This document shows positions 50,881 to 60,339 of a stretch of 64,000 nt of DNA, piece after piece. The stretch lies in the NCBI RefSeq assembly GCF_026798195.1, contig NZ_JAPQEZ010000001.1, positions 184,901 to 248,900 of the forward strand, in the 5' to 3' direction. Every line of letters starts with the position of its first letter. Within the stretch, counting starts at the first letter, position 1. Below the pieces are notes generated by a model that worked only from the letters and a program-made list of their open reading frames with translations, was not told the DNA's origin and did no database searches. The position numbers were made by a program, and so were the translations under genes. The stretch is from Lentilactobacillus senioris (GTDB lineage Bacteria; Bacillota; Bacilli; Lactobacillales; Lactobacillaceae).

Positions 50881-52818
50881 TTGAGTTATTTAAAGCTACG
50901 AAATATTCGCAAATCATACTACCTTAATAAAGAGGAATTTAAAGTCTTAAAGGGAATTAATCTAGATTTTGATAAAGGCGAATTCGTTTCGATCTTAGGT
51001 GAATCCGGTGGCGGGAAGTCTACTTTGATGAATATTATTGGAGGACTGGATTCCAATTACGAAGGTGACGTGTTACTAAACGGCAAATCATTGCGAAATA
51101 ACACTGAAAAGCAGTGGGATGAATACCGCCGCCAAACTATTGGTTTTGTTTTTCAGAGCTTTAATTTAATTAGTCATTTAACTATTTTAGAAAACGTTAA
51201 AGTGGCCTTGGAAATGACCACTTTAACCGATACAGAACAGACACAACGAGCCACGGAATTGTTGACTAAGGTGGGCTTAAAGGACCATATCCATAAATAC
51301 CCTAACCAACTTTCCGGAGGGCAAAAACAACGGGTTTCCATTGCCCGGGCCTTGGCATCTGATCCGGATATGATCATTGCCGATGAACCCACGGGAGCTT
51401 TGGATGCTGAAAACACTCAAGAAGTGTTAGAAATTTTAGATGAAATTGCCCGAGATGGTAAATTAGTGATCGCGGTCACCCATTCTCAGGATGTTGCCAA
51501 CCACGGAACGCGGATTGTGCATATGGAAAGCGGCGTGATTGACTACGATAAAACTCTGCAACCCAAATTTGACGTACCAACTGAAGCTAGTTCTACTATG
51601 ACTAGTAAGTCGTTTAGCTTTGCTAACATGGTCAAAATGGCGCTGAGTTACATGCGTTATAACCTGAAACGTAATTTACTAATCATCTTTGGAGCCGCTA
51701 TCGGTATTTTTTCAGTAGTTTTGATGCTGGGTTTAGGTAGCGGAGTTAAGGGGTACATGAATCATGAAATTTACCAAAACGTTAATCCCACGGCGATGCA
51801 GGTTAGTAAAAAAGTGAAGTCTGAAGATAATCCGATGACAGCGATGTTAGAAGCTCAGGTGGAAAGTAGTGATCAGGCTCGGATTAAAAATATTAAGCAC
51901 GTCAAAAATGTTGAAGAAGGAGCCTATGGTGCCAATGCTACTTTAACTAGCGGTCAAAAAACAGATAAAGTCCAGGCTTTTAGTACGTACAATGCAACGA
52001 TGTTAAAGAAAAACATTAGTAAAGGGACCCAACCTGGTAAAAATGAAATTCTATTAACTAAAACGGATGCTAAAAAACTTACTAAGGGCGACGTGAATAA
52101 GTTAGTGGGTCAGCAAATTAACTTCTCAATGACCACCGTGAACGCCAAAAAACAACCCGTGGTTATTAAACAAACACTGAAAGTTTCTGGAATCACTAAG
52201 GACATGCAAAACGCAATGAGTTATCAAACGCTCAAGCAAATGTACAGTGACAATCACCTTACCTTAAAGCCGAACTTCTTAACGTTAAAAGTAGATAAAA
52301 TGGCTAACGTGAATAAAGTGAAAGACGAAGTTAAGGGAATGAAACAAGCCGGCAAAGCTCGGTACCAAATTACCGGAGTTGGTTCCATGGTTGATACCTT
52401 AAATACCTACGTTGATTTGGCGGTTTATGTTTTGGCTGCGATTGCTGGAATTTCATTGTTGGTTTCCGCAATCATGATCATTGTGGTACTTTACATCAGC
52501 GTTTCTGAACGAACTAAAGAAATCGGAATTTTGCGGGCCTTGGGCGCTCGGCGCCAAGATATTGCCAAGTTATTTATCTCAGAAGCTGGTTTACTAGGGA
52601 TTTTCTCCGGTATTGTTGGGGTTGGCGTAGCCTATCTAGCCCAAATTGGAGCTAACGCAATCGCGTCTAAAGCCATTAACTACTCAATTGTAGCCATTGG
52701 TTGGCAATACGCCCTGTTTGGATTAGCGGTTTCCGTAGTAATCAGCTTACTAGCTGCTTGGCTACCAGCTAGAACAGCTTCTAAGTTAGATCCAATTGAA
52801 GCCTTAAGTCACGAATAA
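50881..52818 (+). CDS. MacB-type ABC exporter (ATPase fused to FtsX-like permease)
   Basis: 645 residues from TTG 50881 (AGGAGG 7 nt upstream; an ATG at 50851 would add ten residues that cover the Shine-Dalgarno). N-terminal ATPase with Walker [10 protein letters not shown], signature LSGGQKQR and Walker [13 protein letters not shown] (about 1-225); then a first membrane helix (about 265-285), a large extracellular domain, and three helices near the C-terminus, the MacB/FtsX plan. Expected to expel peptides or drugs or sense envelope stress. Next to a divergent TetR regulator. Confidence 0.88.
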   Translation: MSYLKLRNIRKSYYLNKEEFKVLKGINLDFDKGEFVSILGESGGGKSTLMNIIGGLDSNYEGDVLLNGKSLRNNTEKQWDEYRRQTIGFVFQSFNLISHLTILENVKVALEMTTLTDTEQTQRATELLTKVGLKDHIHKYPNQLSGGQKQRVSIARALASDPDMIIADEPTGALDAENTQEVLEILDEIARDGKLVIAVTHSQDVANHGTRIVHMESGVIDYDKTLQPKFDVPTEASSTMTSKSFSFANMVKMALSYMRYNLKRNLLIIFGAAIGIFSVVLMLGLGSGVKGYMNHEIYQNVNPTAMQVSKKVKSEDNPMTAMLEAQVESSDQARIKNIKHVKNVEEGAYGANATLTSGQKTDKVQAFSTYNATMLKKNISKGTQPGKNEILLTKTDAKKLTKGDVNKLVGQQINFSMTTVNAKKQPVVIKQTLKVSGITKDMQNAMSYQTLKQMYSDNHLTLKPNFLTLKVDKMANVNKVKDEVKGMKQAGKARYQITGVGSMVDTLNTYVDLAVYVLAAIAGISLLVSAIMIIVVLYISVSERTKEIGILRALGARRQDIAKLFISEAGLLGIFSGIVGVGVAYLAQIGANAIASKAINYSIVAIGWQYALFGLAVSVVISLLAAWLPARTASKLDPIEALSHE

Positions 52819-52853
52819 AATTCAGCCACTTAAAATTGACCAAAACCACTCAC

Positions 52854-52881
52854 AAAAAAAGGGACTTAAAGTCCCTTTTTT
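52854..52881. terminator. Bidirectional terminator
   Basis: AAAAAAAGGGACTT-AAAGTCCCTTTTTTT between the ABC exporter and the convergent DUF554 gene. Confidence 0.9.
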
Positions 52882-52886
52882 ATTGA

Positions 52887-53612
52887 TTATAATAACGGAA
52901 AAATTACTTGCATCCAGAACCAAGAAATCGGCATGACCAAAATCATCATGGGAATCATATCTGCCGTTGGAAACATCTTAATTTGGACCATTCTAAAGCC
53001 GGATGCCAGCATCAGGGCGCCACCAGCGGCCTTGAAATCTAAAATCATATCCGGAGTAGTGAGGGGATAGATAAAGTGAGCGCCGAGGAATAATAAAAGA
53101 AGAAAAATAAATTGCGGAACTGCGATCAAGGAAACCACGTAACCTAAATTAGCAGCGAAGATAACAGCGGTGAAGAAATCCAAAATGGATTTGGCAATTA
53201 AAATTGTAGCATCACCGTTCATCCCTTCAGTTAAAGAACCGTAAATTCCAGTTCCACTGACACAAAATAATACGATCACCGTTACTAATGTAGCGTCAAA
53301 AGTCGCTTGATCCATAGTCATGGGAGAGTTAACGAAGCGAGAGATGAAATGTTGCATTTGGGCGGCGCCTTTATTAATCCAGTCGCCTAAATGAATTGCT
53401 AAACCAATACCAGTGCCGATAATAATAGCAAAAACTACGGCAGCCATGTTTTTCATGGGGGCAATTGCATAAATGCCCATCATCATCGAACAGATTCCAA
53501 AAGTTAAGTTGAGGCCGTTTTTAAATTCGGCACTCATTAAATTCCCGCCCAGTGCTCCCAAAATTCCACCTAGTAAAACTGCTAAGGCGTTAATAATAAT
53601 TCCAATTGGCAT
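52887..53612 (-). CDS. DUF554 membrane protein, copy 1
   Basis: 241 residues from ATG 53612 (GGTG upstream). An in-frame start further out, to 53756, would overlap the divergent LysR gene. About seven hydrophobic segments. The starting segment MPIGIIINALAVLLGGILGA and the GTGIGLAIHLGDWI region define DUF554, a family of uncharacterised membrane proteins. A paralogue is encoded at 60340-61083. Function unknown. It is divergent from a LysR-type regulator 119 bp away, which may control it. Confidence 0.85.
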   Translation of the reverse strand: MPIGIIINALAVLLGGILGALGGNLMSAEFKNGLNLTFGICSMMMGIYAIAPMKNMAAVVFAIIIGTGIGLAIHLGDWINKGAAQMQHFISRFVNSPMTMDQATFDATLVTVIVLFCVSGTGIYGSLTEGMNGDATILIAKSILDFFTAVIFAANLGYVVSLIAVPQFIFLLLLFLGAHFIYPLTTPDMILDFKAAGGALMLASGFRMVQIKMFPTADMIPMMILVMPISWFWMQVIFPLL

Positions 53613-53731
53613 TGTTTTAGTCACCATCCTATTTAAATTCACTTCTCCTACTTTACGGATTTCAAAAGAGGAAAACAATTCAACATTTGTGCTAAGATAT
53701 TCCAAATAGGAATAATTAAGGAAGGCCGACT

Positions 53732-54598
53732 TTGGATACGAAAAAAATTGCCGCATTTATTAATTTGGCACGAACTAAAAACTACACTAAAACAGCAGAA
53801 CAAACTTTTACAACGCAAGCCACCGTTTCTAAACAGATCATAGCGTTAGAAAAGGAGTGGGGGGTTAAGTTATTCTCGCGGGATCATCGAAAAGTGGAAT
53901 TAACAGAAACCGGGAAGGCTATTTTGCCGTTAGCTCAAGAAATGTTGCATCAAGAACAAAAAATCATCACTGAATTGCATAACCAGTTGGCTCAACAACA
54001 AAATACGTTGGTGATTCAGGCCATCCCTACGGTAGCTCAGTACCGGGCGTTTGTCATTGTGGCTGAATTTATGCAACTCCATCCAGAAATTAATTTAAAA
54101 TTCAACGAAGTGGACGCCCCGACTAAACAACCGGCGGATATCTTTTTTACCAGAATTTTAGAACCGGCTGACGATGAATACGACGTTATAGTTGAGGATC
54201 AAGATTTTTGGGTGGCGTTGGTGCCCCAAAATAATCCGTTGGCTCAGTTGAAGCAGTTAACGTTAAGCCAACTAAATCAGGAAAAATTTTTATTATTGGA
54301 TCCATTTACCCGCTTTTACGAACCAGTGGTCAAAGAGCTCCAGGCGGCTGGAATCAAGCCGGATACTGTTTATGAAGGGCGCCGAATTGATTTGATTTTA
54401 AAGATGATTAACCAGGGAATGGGGATTTCTATTTTGATGAATAATTCCTTTGACTTAACTAATTATCCGAATGTCAAAATTCTGCCAATTGAACCCAAAA
54501 AGTATAGTTGGGTGGCCTTCTTGAAATTACGGTCGAACCATTCGTTAGCGGCAGAAAAATTTTGGCAGTTTGCTAAACAAAAATACAGTGAGTTTTAA
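53732..54598 (+). CDS. LysR-family transcriptional regulator
   Basis: 288 residues; N-terminal winged helix-turn-helix (FINLARTKNYTKTAEQTF, then TVSKQIIALEKEWGVKLF, about 9-48), then the type-2 periplasmic-binding co-inducer domain. Start TTG at 53732, with AAGGAAGG about 6 nt upstream. Divergent from DUF554 copy 1 and 53 nt ahead of relQ; control of the DUF554 gene is inferred from the layout. Confidence 0.9.
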   Translation: MDTKKIAAFINLARTKNYTKTAEQTFTTQATVSKQIIALEKEWGVKLFSRDHRKVELTETGKAILPLAQEMLHQEQKIITELHNQLAQQQNTLVIQAIPTVAQYRAFVIVAEFMQLHPEINLKFNEVDAPTKQPADIFFTRILEPADDEYDVIVEDQDFWVALVPQNNPLAQLKQLTLSQLNQEKFLLLDPFTRFYEPVVKELQAAGIKPDTVYEGRRIDLILKMINQGMGISILMNNSFDLTNYPNVKILPIEPKKYSWVAFLKLRSNHSLAAEKFWQFAKQKYSEF

Positions 54599-54651
54599 AA
54601 GAAGAAACCAGTGTGATTCGTATTATATAATTGACTAAAGGAGGGATTAAA

Positions 54652-55356
54652 ATGGCAGACGAAAATCATAATGAACTTCAGCCGCAACCCCACCGAATCG
54701 TAGACGACTTACCAAGTGAATTATCCACGGGAGCAGCCATTAAAGAAGTATTGAATTTAACCCAAAAATTCGATGGTGAATTTAAAATCCGGTACCAAAC
54801 AGCGTTGGATTTAATTGTGGCTAAGTTAAATTTTATTGATCGCAGTTATCAATTGGAACATGACGCTACGCTAATTGATAGCATTCAGTCGCGCATTAAA
54901 AGCCCGGATAGTATTGTCGAAAAAATGGAACGCAAGCAGTTGAATTTTACTACGGATCGAATTGCGGATTACATTCGAGATATTGCTGGCGTGCGGGTGA
55001 TTACTAGATTTATTTCAGATATTGAGACCATGCAGCGGTTAATTAAAGAGCAGCCGGATATTCAGGTGGTGACCGAAAAAGATTACGTGGCGAATCCTAA
55101 GGCCAATGGTTACCGGAGTTTACATTTGATCGTGGAAGTACCCGTGTATTTAAGTACCGGTGAGGAACGGATTCCGGTCGAAATTCAAATTCGGACAATT
55201 GGAATGAACTTTTGGGCTTCGTTAGAACACGAATTAAACTATAAAAAAGACATTCCCAATAAAGAACAACTGCGAACAGATTTAACTCGTAAAGCTCATG
55301 ATATTACTCAACTAGATGAGGAAATGGATGATTTGCGGGCCAAAATTAGAAAATAA
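54652..55356 (+). CDS. relQ: Small alarmone synthetase RelQ (GTP pyrophosphokinase)
   Basis: Makes (p)ppGpp from GTP or GDP and ATP without a hydrolase domain. 234 residues from ATG 54652 (AAAGGAGG 8 nt upstream). The synthetase fold is visible: RIADYIRDIAGVRVITRF, PKANGYRSLHLIVEVPV (the G-loop Tyr that stacks on the guanine), and VEIQIRTIGMNFWASLEHEL. The length and C-terminal helices fit the RelQ/YjbM group rather than RelP. Confidence 0.9.
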   Translation: MADENHNELQPQPHRIVDDLPSELSTGAAIKEVLNLTQKFDGEFKIRYQTALDLIVAKLNFIDRSYQLEHDATLIDSIQSRIKSPDSIVEKMERKQLNFTTDRIADYIRDIAGVRVITRFISDIETMQRLIKEQPDIQVVTEKDYVANPKANGYRSLHLIVEVPVYLSTGEERIPVEIQIRTIGMNFWASLEHELNYKKDIPNKEQLRTDLTRKAHDITQLDEEMDDLRAKIRK

Positions 55357-55382
55357 AAAAGCTGACTTAGTCAGCTTTTTTG
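55354..55382. terminator. Bidirectional terminator
   Basis: AAAAAAGCTGACT-TAGTCAGCTTTTTT directly after relQ, shared with the convergent MFS gene. Confidence 0.88.
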
Positions 55383-55433
55383 GTATTAAAATTGAGTCTG
55401 CAAAGGTGAAATCACCACTCAAAGTTAATGAAT

Positions 55434-56633
55434 TTATTTATTTTGGGCTGCCATTTTTAGTAACCAAATGTTGAGAAGCACCGTAATCACTGCCATCCCA
55501 ATACTAAAGTACGGAGTAGCGCTTAACCCGACGTGGGCAACTACTTGGCCGCCAATCATAGAACCTAATGTAATTCCAATATTAAAGGCAGAAATATTTA
55601 AAGCTGAAGCCATAGTTACATCGTTAGGCGTGTTTTTTTCAGCCAATTGGACAATGTATAACTGAAGTCCTGGAACATTCATGAAGGCTAACATCCCCAT
55701 GATCAAGACGGCAATTAAGCCCAACCAATGAGAGTTGAAGAAAATGATAACTAGTAAGTAGGCTGCAATCAAACTAGCAAACATCCCTAGTAAAGCTTTA
55801 ACTGGGTTCTTATCAGCTAACCGACCACCAATGGTGTTGCCAATGGCTACCATCACGCCGTATAGCAGTAGTAACCAGACAATCATGTTAGAACTATAAC
55901 CTAGATGAGCCAAAATTGGAGAAAGGTAGGTGTAAATCACGTAAGGACTACCGTAACCCACTACTGTTAATGCTAAAACTAAGAGTAATTGGGGATCTGA
56001 CAAAATCCGACCAATTCCTTTAATAGATGATTTTTCTGGAAGCGGAAGGTTACTAGGAACCAGCAGAATATTAGCGATTAGACTAATCACTCCGACAATG
56101 GTGATGAACAGAAATGAAAAATGCCAGCTAAACGTGTTACCAATATAGGTCCCCAAAGGCATCCCAGTTAATGTGGCTACGGTAAGACCAGTAAACATAA
56201 TCGCAATTGCACTAGCCCGTTTGTTCGGAGCTACCACGTTAGAGGCAATCACTGATGAAATGGTCATAAAAATACCGTGAGCTAACGAAGCAATCACTCG
56301 GCCCAATAATAAAATGGTGAAGGTGGGTGCTATGGCATCAATTAAATTGCCAATGATAAATAAGAGCATGGTATAAATTAACAGTTGTTTACGAGGGATA
56401 CGGCTAGTTAACAAAGTCATCAAAGGAGCCCCAATTGTAATCCATAAAGCATATACAGAAACGGTTAACCCAGCATTACTAATTGAGACGCCAAAACTGT
56501 TAGAAATTAATGGCAATAAACCAACACTAATAAATTCGGTACTGCCGATAGCAAAAGCACTAATTGCCAATGCTATTAAAGTAAGAGTGGGCGAAATAGT
56601 CACCTTGTTATCAGTAGTTGTAGATATTTTCAT
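55434..56633 (-). CDS. MFS efflux transporter (DHA1 family)
   Basis: 399 residues, 12 membrane helices; motif A region LLTSRIPRKQLL between helices 2 and 3, and the start AIGSTEFISVGLLPLI is typical of the AraJ/YdhP-like drug and sugar efflux group. AAGGAG upstream of the ATG. Divergent from an HxlR regulator with AGTAC-rich inverted repeats in between, which suggests induction by a reactive or toxic compound. Confidence 0.85.
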   Translation of the reverse strand: MKISTTTDNKVTISPTLTLIALAISAFAIGSTEFISVGLLPLISNSFGVSISNAGLTVSVYALWITIGAPLMTLLTSRIPRKQLLIYTMLLFIIGNLIDAIAPTFTILLLGRVIASLAHGIFMTISSVIASNVVAPNKRASAIAIMFTGLTVATLTGMPLGTYIGNTFSWHFSFLFITIVGVISLIANILLVPSNLPLPEKSSIKGIGRILSDPQLLLVLALTVVGYGSPYVIYTYLSPILAHLGYSSNMIVWLLLLYGVMVAIGNTIGGRLADKNPVKALLGMFASLIAAYLLVIIFFNSHWLGLIAVLIMGMLAFMNVPGLQLYIVQLAEKNTPNDVTMASALNISAFNIGITLGSMIGGQVVAHVGLSATPYFSIGMAVITVLLNIWLLKMAAQNK

Positions 56634-56715
56634 AGAGATTCTCCTTAAAGTTCTTTACTTACAAATGATAAGCGAATAAAATCATTATACGAGACAGGAT
56701 AATCAAAACAAGTAC

Positions 56716-56729
56716 GTACTTTTTAGTAC
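56716..56729. promoter_or_regulatory. Putative HxlR operator
   Basis: GTACT-TTTT-AGTAC inverted repeat, overlapping AAGTACGTACTT (56710-56721), with another AGTACC at 56744-56749. The cluster lies in the 131-bp divergent gap just before the HxlR gene; HxlR/MarR-type sites often contain GTAC half-sites. Confidence 0.55.
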
Positions 56730-56764
56730 GGTAGGCACCAAAAAGTACCTAAGGAGATATTCGA

Positions 56765-57145
56765 ATGAAAAAAACTTATAATATTGGCGTTGAAGCCACG
56801 TTAGACGTAATCGGCGGCAAGTGGAAACCCATTATTTTGTGCCATTTGGGTAACGGGCCGATGCGTACGGGGGAACTCAAACGAGCTATTCCCGAAATTA
56901 CGCAAAAAATGTTGACCCAGCAACTAAGAGAATCAGAAACTGATGAAATTATTGACCGGATTGTTTATGAACAAGTACCACCAAAGGTAATTTATCAATT
57001 AACGGATTACGGTAAAAACTTGAATCGTATTTTAGTGGACATGGCAATTTGGGGAGAACACCAAGTAGAACGGCTCAATGAAAACGGAGCTGAAGTGACC
57101 TTGCTGTCGAATCACCAAGGATACGTTAATGGAATTAATAGTTAG
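56765..57145 (+). CDS. HxlR-family winged-helix regulator
   Basis: 126 residues with the HxlR domain (VEATLDVIGGKWKPIILCHL, then LKRAIPEITQKMLTQQLRE, and a wing RIVYEQVPPKVIYQLTDYG). Such regulators respond to aldehydes, quinones or other electrophiles; the conserved N-terminal Cys of the YodB type is absent, although a Cys lies at about residue 29. AAGGAG before the ATG. Probably controls itself and the divergent MFS gene. Confidence 0.88.
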   Translation: MKKTYNIGVEATLDVIGGKWKPIILCHLGNGPMRTGELKRAIPEITQKMLTQQLRESETDEIIDRIVYEQVPPKVIYQLTDYGKNLNRILVDMAIWGEHQVERLNENGAEVTLLSNHQGYVNGINS

Positions 57146-57158
57146 TTTCATGTGAAAC
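57145..57158. promoter_or_regulatory. parS-like site after the HxlR gene
   Basis: GTTTCATGTGAAAC, the same 14-mer as at 29802-29815 and one base from the classical core. It begins at the last base of the HxlR stop codon, about 33 kb from oriC. Confidence 0.6.
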
Positions 57159-57168
57159 AATGAATTCT

Positions 57169-57200
57169 AAAAAAAGACCGCCTAATTTGGCGGTCTTTTT
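57169..57200. terminator. Bidirectional terminator
   Basis: AAAAAAGACCGCC-TAATTT-GGCGGTCTTTTT between the HxlR gene and the convergent NADH oxidase gene. Confidence 0.9.
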
Positions 57201-57219
57201 ATGGATTATATTATTTTAA

Positions 57220-58593
57220 TTAAAATCGTTGCCACCCTAGTGCACTTTGAGCTGCTAAGTTAAGCAAACTCCATTGGCGGTCAAAACCAGGTTGGAAGAA
57301 GAAATCAGCACTAGCAAGATCTTCTAAGGTTAGTTTCTTACTAGTAGCTAAGGCTAAAACGTTACCTTGAGCTGTTACGTCGTATGGCGACATCACTGAA
57401 CCACCTAGAATTTGGTGATTCAATGGATTATAGGTAATGGTTACGTAAACTGGTAAATTACCGTTTTTAACTGGCACATAAGCGGGACGTAAATAGTCTT
57501 GATAAAAATTGGTTTGCGCGTTAACGTTAGCCCGTTTAGCAGTCATAGAATTTAAACCAGTAGCCGCAAACTTAAGATTGAAAACACTTAATGCTGAGGA
57601 ACCTACTACCCCAGCAAATGGAACTGCAGCTTGGTTTTCAAAGAGGTGATCGACCACGTATTGTGCTTCACGGCGAGCCGTAGTGGCCAAAGCGATTGGC
57701 ATTTGTTGGTTAGCCGGAATGTTGTATGGTTTGAGGGCGTCGCCAATAGCATAAACATCTGGTAAATTAGTGCGCAAGTAAGGATCGGTTTCAATAAAGC
57801 CACGTTGGTCTAAGTTAAGGGTGCCTTTAAGCCAATCTGTGTTAGGAATTACCCCGGTTGCACAGATTACTAAATCAGCGGGAAATTGTTTCCCATCGGC
57901 TTCTACGGCAGTAACGGTACCATTTTCACCTTGGTAGCTGGTAATGTTAACTCCCATGCCTAACTTAACACCATTAGCTTCTAATTCTTTTTCGATATAC
58001 TTGGTCATTTCAGGATCTAAGTAAGTAGCTAGTGGACGATCCATACTATCTAGTAAAGTAACCTGTTTACCAGCTTTAGTGAACGCTTCGGTAGCTTCGA
58101 TTCCAATATAACCAGAACCGATTACCACTACATTTTGAATGGCGTCGTTATTCATGGCTGCTTTGATTTTAGTGGCCCAATCATAGCCACGCATTTCGTA
58201 AATGTTAGCTAGGTCATTACCTGGTAGGCTTAAGGATCTAGGAGTTACCCCGGAACTTAAAATTAATTTGTCATAGTCTACGGCCTCTGAAGTGCCATCG
58301 ATTACGTTTTTAACGGTAACTTGTTTTTTATCGGCATCAATTGCGGTGACTTCATGGTTGTTGTAGATATTGCCGCCCATCTTGATGATATCGTCTGGCT
58401 TAAAGTTACGAACATCGTCTTGAGAAGTAACTTGATCTTCTAAGAATAGTTCCATTCCACAAGACATAAAGGAAACAAAATCTCCCGCTTCGTAAATGGT
58501 AACGTCGACGTTTGAATATTTTTGCAATAATTCGATGGCAGATTCGTGGCCACCGTGGGATGCTCCTACAATAACAACTTTGGTATTTTCCAT
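57220..58593 (-). CDS. nox: NADH oxidase / CoA-disulphide reductase-type flavoprotein
   Basis: 457 residues from ATG 58593 (GAGGAGG upstream). FAD-dependent; redox-active Cys45 in the SFMSCGMELF motif acts as a sulphenate in water-forming NADH oxidases. FAD motif VGASHGGHESA, NAD motif GSGYIGIEATEAF, and YAIGDAL. In lactobacilli such enzymes reduce O2 to water and regenerate NAD+. CoA-disulphide reductases share the single-Cys motif, so that is the alternative. Confidence 0.88.
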   Translation of the reverse strand: MENTKVVIVGASHGGHESAIELLQKYSNVDVTIYEAGDFVSFMSCGMELFLEDQVTSQDDVRNFKPDDIIKMGGNIYNNHEVTAIDADKKQVTVKNVIDGTSEAVDYDKLILSSGVTPRSLSLPGNDLANIYEMRGYDWATKIKAAMNNDAIQNVVVIGSGYIGIEATEAFTKAGKQVTLLDSMDRPLATYLDPEMTKYIEKELEANGVKLGMGVNITSYQGENGTVTAVEADGKQFPADLVICATGVIPNTDWLKGTLNLDQRGFIETDPYLRTNLPDVYAIGDALKPYNIPANQQMPIALATTARREAQYVVDHLFENQAAVPFAGVVGSSALSVFNLKFAATGLNSMTAKRANVNAQTNFYQDYLRPAYVPVKNGNLPVYVTITYNPLNHQILGGSVMSPYDVTAQGNVLALATSKKLTLEDLASADFFFQPGFDRQWSLLNLAAQSALGWQRF

Positions 58594-58819
58594 AATGAAG
58601 TCCTCCTCGATAATTGTAATGATTCTAAAGTAACGACTTAAGTGTAACAAGTTAAAATTGGAATGTAAACGTTTTTTAACTCTGGAATTTCTAAACTTAT
58701 TTTCCTTGCGGAATGGTAAAAAGGATTAAGATATTCTCAAAGTACTTGGTTATAACTTGGCAGAATTTAAAAAGCTGAGTAAACTACAGACTTACCAATT
58801 AGACTGGGAGGGGTCAGCG

Positions 58820-59491
58820 TTGAAACTTAAATATTTAGTCTGGCCATTAATTATGCTGGCCGTCATTGTGTTAGCAACTAAGCGAAATGTCCAAACGGTA
58901 GTGATCACTACGGCCAAAGACCTACAAAATAGAATTGTCCAGGTAATTCCGCAACCCAAAGTGAACTACACGGTTAGCACTAAGGATAACGATACTGGAT
59001 TACAAACGTTAACTAGCGGAGATTTAAGTCGGGTTTATTACTATCATTTTAAAAAGCAAACTTCAGCTGAAGTTAAAAAATTATTTTTACAAGCAGTTAC
59101 AGAATATAATCAGACCGGATTGGTTAAATTAGTGCCAGGAATAGCGAATAAGCACCAAAATGGTATTACTTTTGGGGTGTATAACAAGGCTGAGCGCAGT
59201 GCCACGAATAATCCGCAGGCCAGCATGATTGAACTAGGGATTGGTGGACCCACCATGATTCAATATAGTGGCCGGGAAAATTATACGATTAATCACGCTA
59301 GTGCTAAACTAAATAGTCATTATGCCGATGCATATAAACTTTCGGTGGCGGTGCATGAATTAGGCCATGCATTGGGCTTGAATCATAATACTAATAGGCG
59401 GTCAGTTATGTATCCAGTCGACCAAGGAATTAATCAATTAAGTCAAACGGACTTAAAAAATTTAGCTAAAATTTATCCCAGAACCAAATAA
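58820..59491 (+). CDS. Membrane-anchored matrixin-type zinc metalloprotease
   Basis: 223 residues from TTG 58820 (GGGAGGGG about 6 nt upstream; an upstream ATG at 58757 would add 21 residues). One N-terminal helix (about 5-20) and an extracytoplasmic M10-like domain with the complete zinc motif HELGHALGLNH (His179, Glu180, His183, His189) and a Met-turn SVMYP (Met197). No propeptide Cys-switch was seen. Targets unknown; substrates in the wall or host surroundings are possible. Followed 14 nt later by a small membrane protein. Confidence 0.82.
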   Translation: MKLKYLVWPLIMLAVIVLATKRNVQTVVITTAKDLQNRIVQVIPQPKVNYTVSTKDNDTGLQTLTSGDLSRVYYYHFKKQTSAEVKKLFLQAVTEYNQTGLVKLVPGIANKHQNGITFGVYNKAERSATNNPQASMIELGIGGPTMIQYSGRENYTINHASAKLNSHYADAYKLSVAVHELGHALGLNHNTNRRSVMYPVDQGINQLSQTDLKNLAKIYPRTK

Positions 59492-59505
59492 AAGGAGGTC
59501 TTTGA

Positions 59506-59766
59506 ATGTTTAGTTTACCAATTGTATTGGCTATGAGTAACGCTGCTAAGGTGGGAATTTTAGCTGGCGTTTTAATATTTATCGTTTTATTTTTCAAATT
59601 AATCGGTAGTTTACTTCGTTTTTTCTTTAGGCATCCGATTTGGTTCATCATTTTGTTAGCCTTAGGTGGGGTTGGTCTATTCTTTAGTGTGGCAGTTGGT
59701 GGAATTGTAATTGCGGCAGTAGTTGGTGGTGGACTGATTTTTACCCTAATGGGTGGTGGAGATTAA
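59506..59766 (+). CDS. Small hydrophobic membrane protein
   Basis: 86 residues with two to three hydrophobic segments (about 16-38, 43-60, 62-82) and a Gly-rich C-terminus. AAAGGAGG precedes the ATG and it follows the metalloprotease by 14 nt, so it is likely cotranscribed. No family recognised. Confidence 0.6.
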   Translation: MFSLPIVLAMSNAAKVGILAGVLIFIVLFFKLIGSLLRFFFRHPIWFIILLALGGVGLFFSVAVGGIVIAAVVGGGLIFTLMGGGD

Positions 59767-59859
59767 CTAATTATAAAAGAAGTTATTTGGCACCCTGTTT
59801 CACTATTTATAATTAGGTTATAATTAAGTGAGATAGAGATAAGGAAAAGGGGTTTGATC

Positions 59860-60231
59860 ATGCAAATAGGCGCCACCATTTTAGTTATATTAGTCGCTGT
59901 AGAAGCAATTTTATTTATGATTTTAGAAATTTGGGGCAGCACGGAAATGCTAAAAAAAGCATTTGGGATGAGTTCAGAATTTTTAAAACAATCTGAAGCT
60001 AGAGTCGCCCTTGCTAATCAAGGCATCTATAACGGCTTTATTGGTGGTGGCTTATTATTTGCACGTTTTGACTTTCCGGTTAATGCCCAAGTAATTGGCA
60101 GTTTATTATTTACTAGTTTTGTAGTTCTGGCCGGAATTTTTGGGATGGCCACAATCAGAAGAAAAAGTGTTTTTTGGATTCAGGCATTTCCAGCGATTTT
60201 GGCTGTCTTAGCAATCCTGTTTAACTTTTAA
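59860..60231 (+). CDS. DUF1304 membrane protein
   Basis: 123 residues, four hydrophobic segments, with the DUF1304 hallmark VALANQGIYNGFIGGGLLF in the second segment. ATG at 59860, AAGGGG upstream. Function unknown across the family. Own terminator at 60245-60284. Confidence 0.85.
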   Translation: MQIGATILVILVAVEAILFMILEIWGSTEMLKKAFGMSSEFLKQSEARVALANQGIYNGFIGGGLLFARFDFPVNAQVIGSLLFTSFVVLAGIFGMATIRRKSVFWIQAFPAILAVLAILFNF

Positions 60232-60244
60232 GAATTGAAAATAA

Positions 60245-60284
60245 TGGAATTCGATGTCTAGCTGATATCGAATTCCTTTTTTTA
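60245..60284 (+). terminator. Terminator of the DUF1304 gene
   Basis: GGAATTCGAT and ATCGAATTCC form a 10-bp stem, followed by seven T. Confidence 0.88.
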
Positions 60285-60339
60285 TCGGCTTTTTTTCGTG
60301 ATATATTAGAATGTGTGATTAAAAAAAGGAGGGGTTAAT

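Noticed and set aside
53613..53756. 48-residue N-terminal extension of DUF554 copy 1
   Set aside because: It would overlap the start of the divergent LysR gene and is not hydrophobic in the family pattern; the paralogue starts at the equivalent of 53612.
58661..58677. cre-like TGTAAACGTTTTTTAAC upstream of the NADH oxidase gene
   Set aside because: The right half lacks the expected NACA symmetry and no promoter context was fixed.
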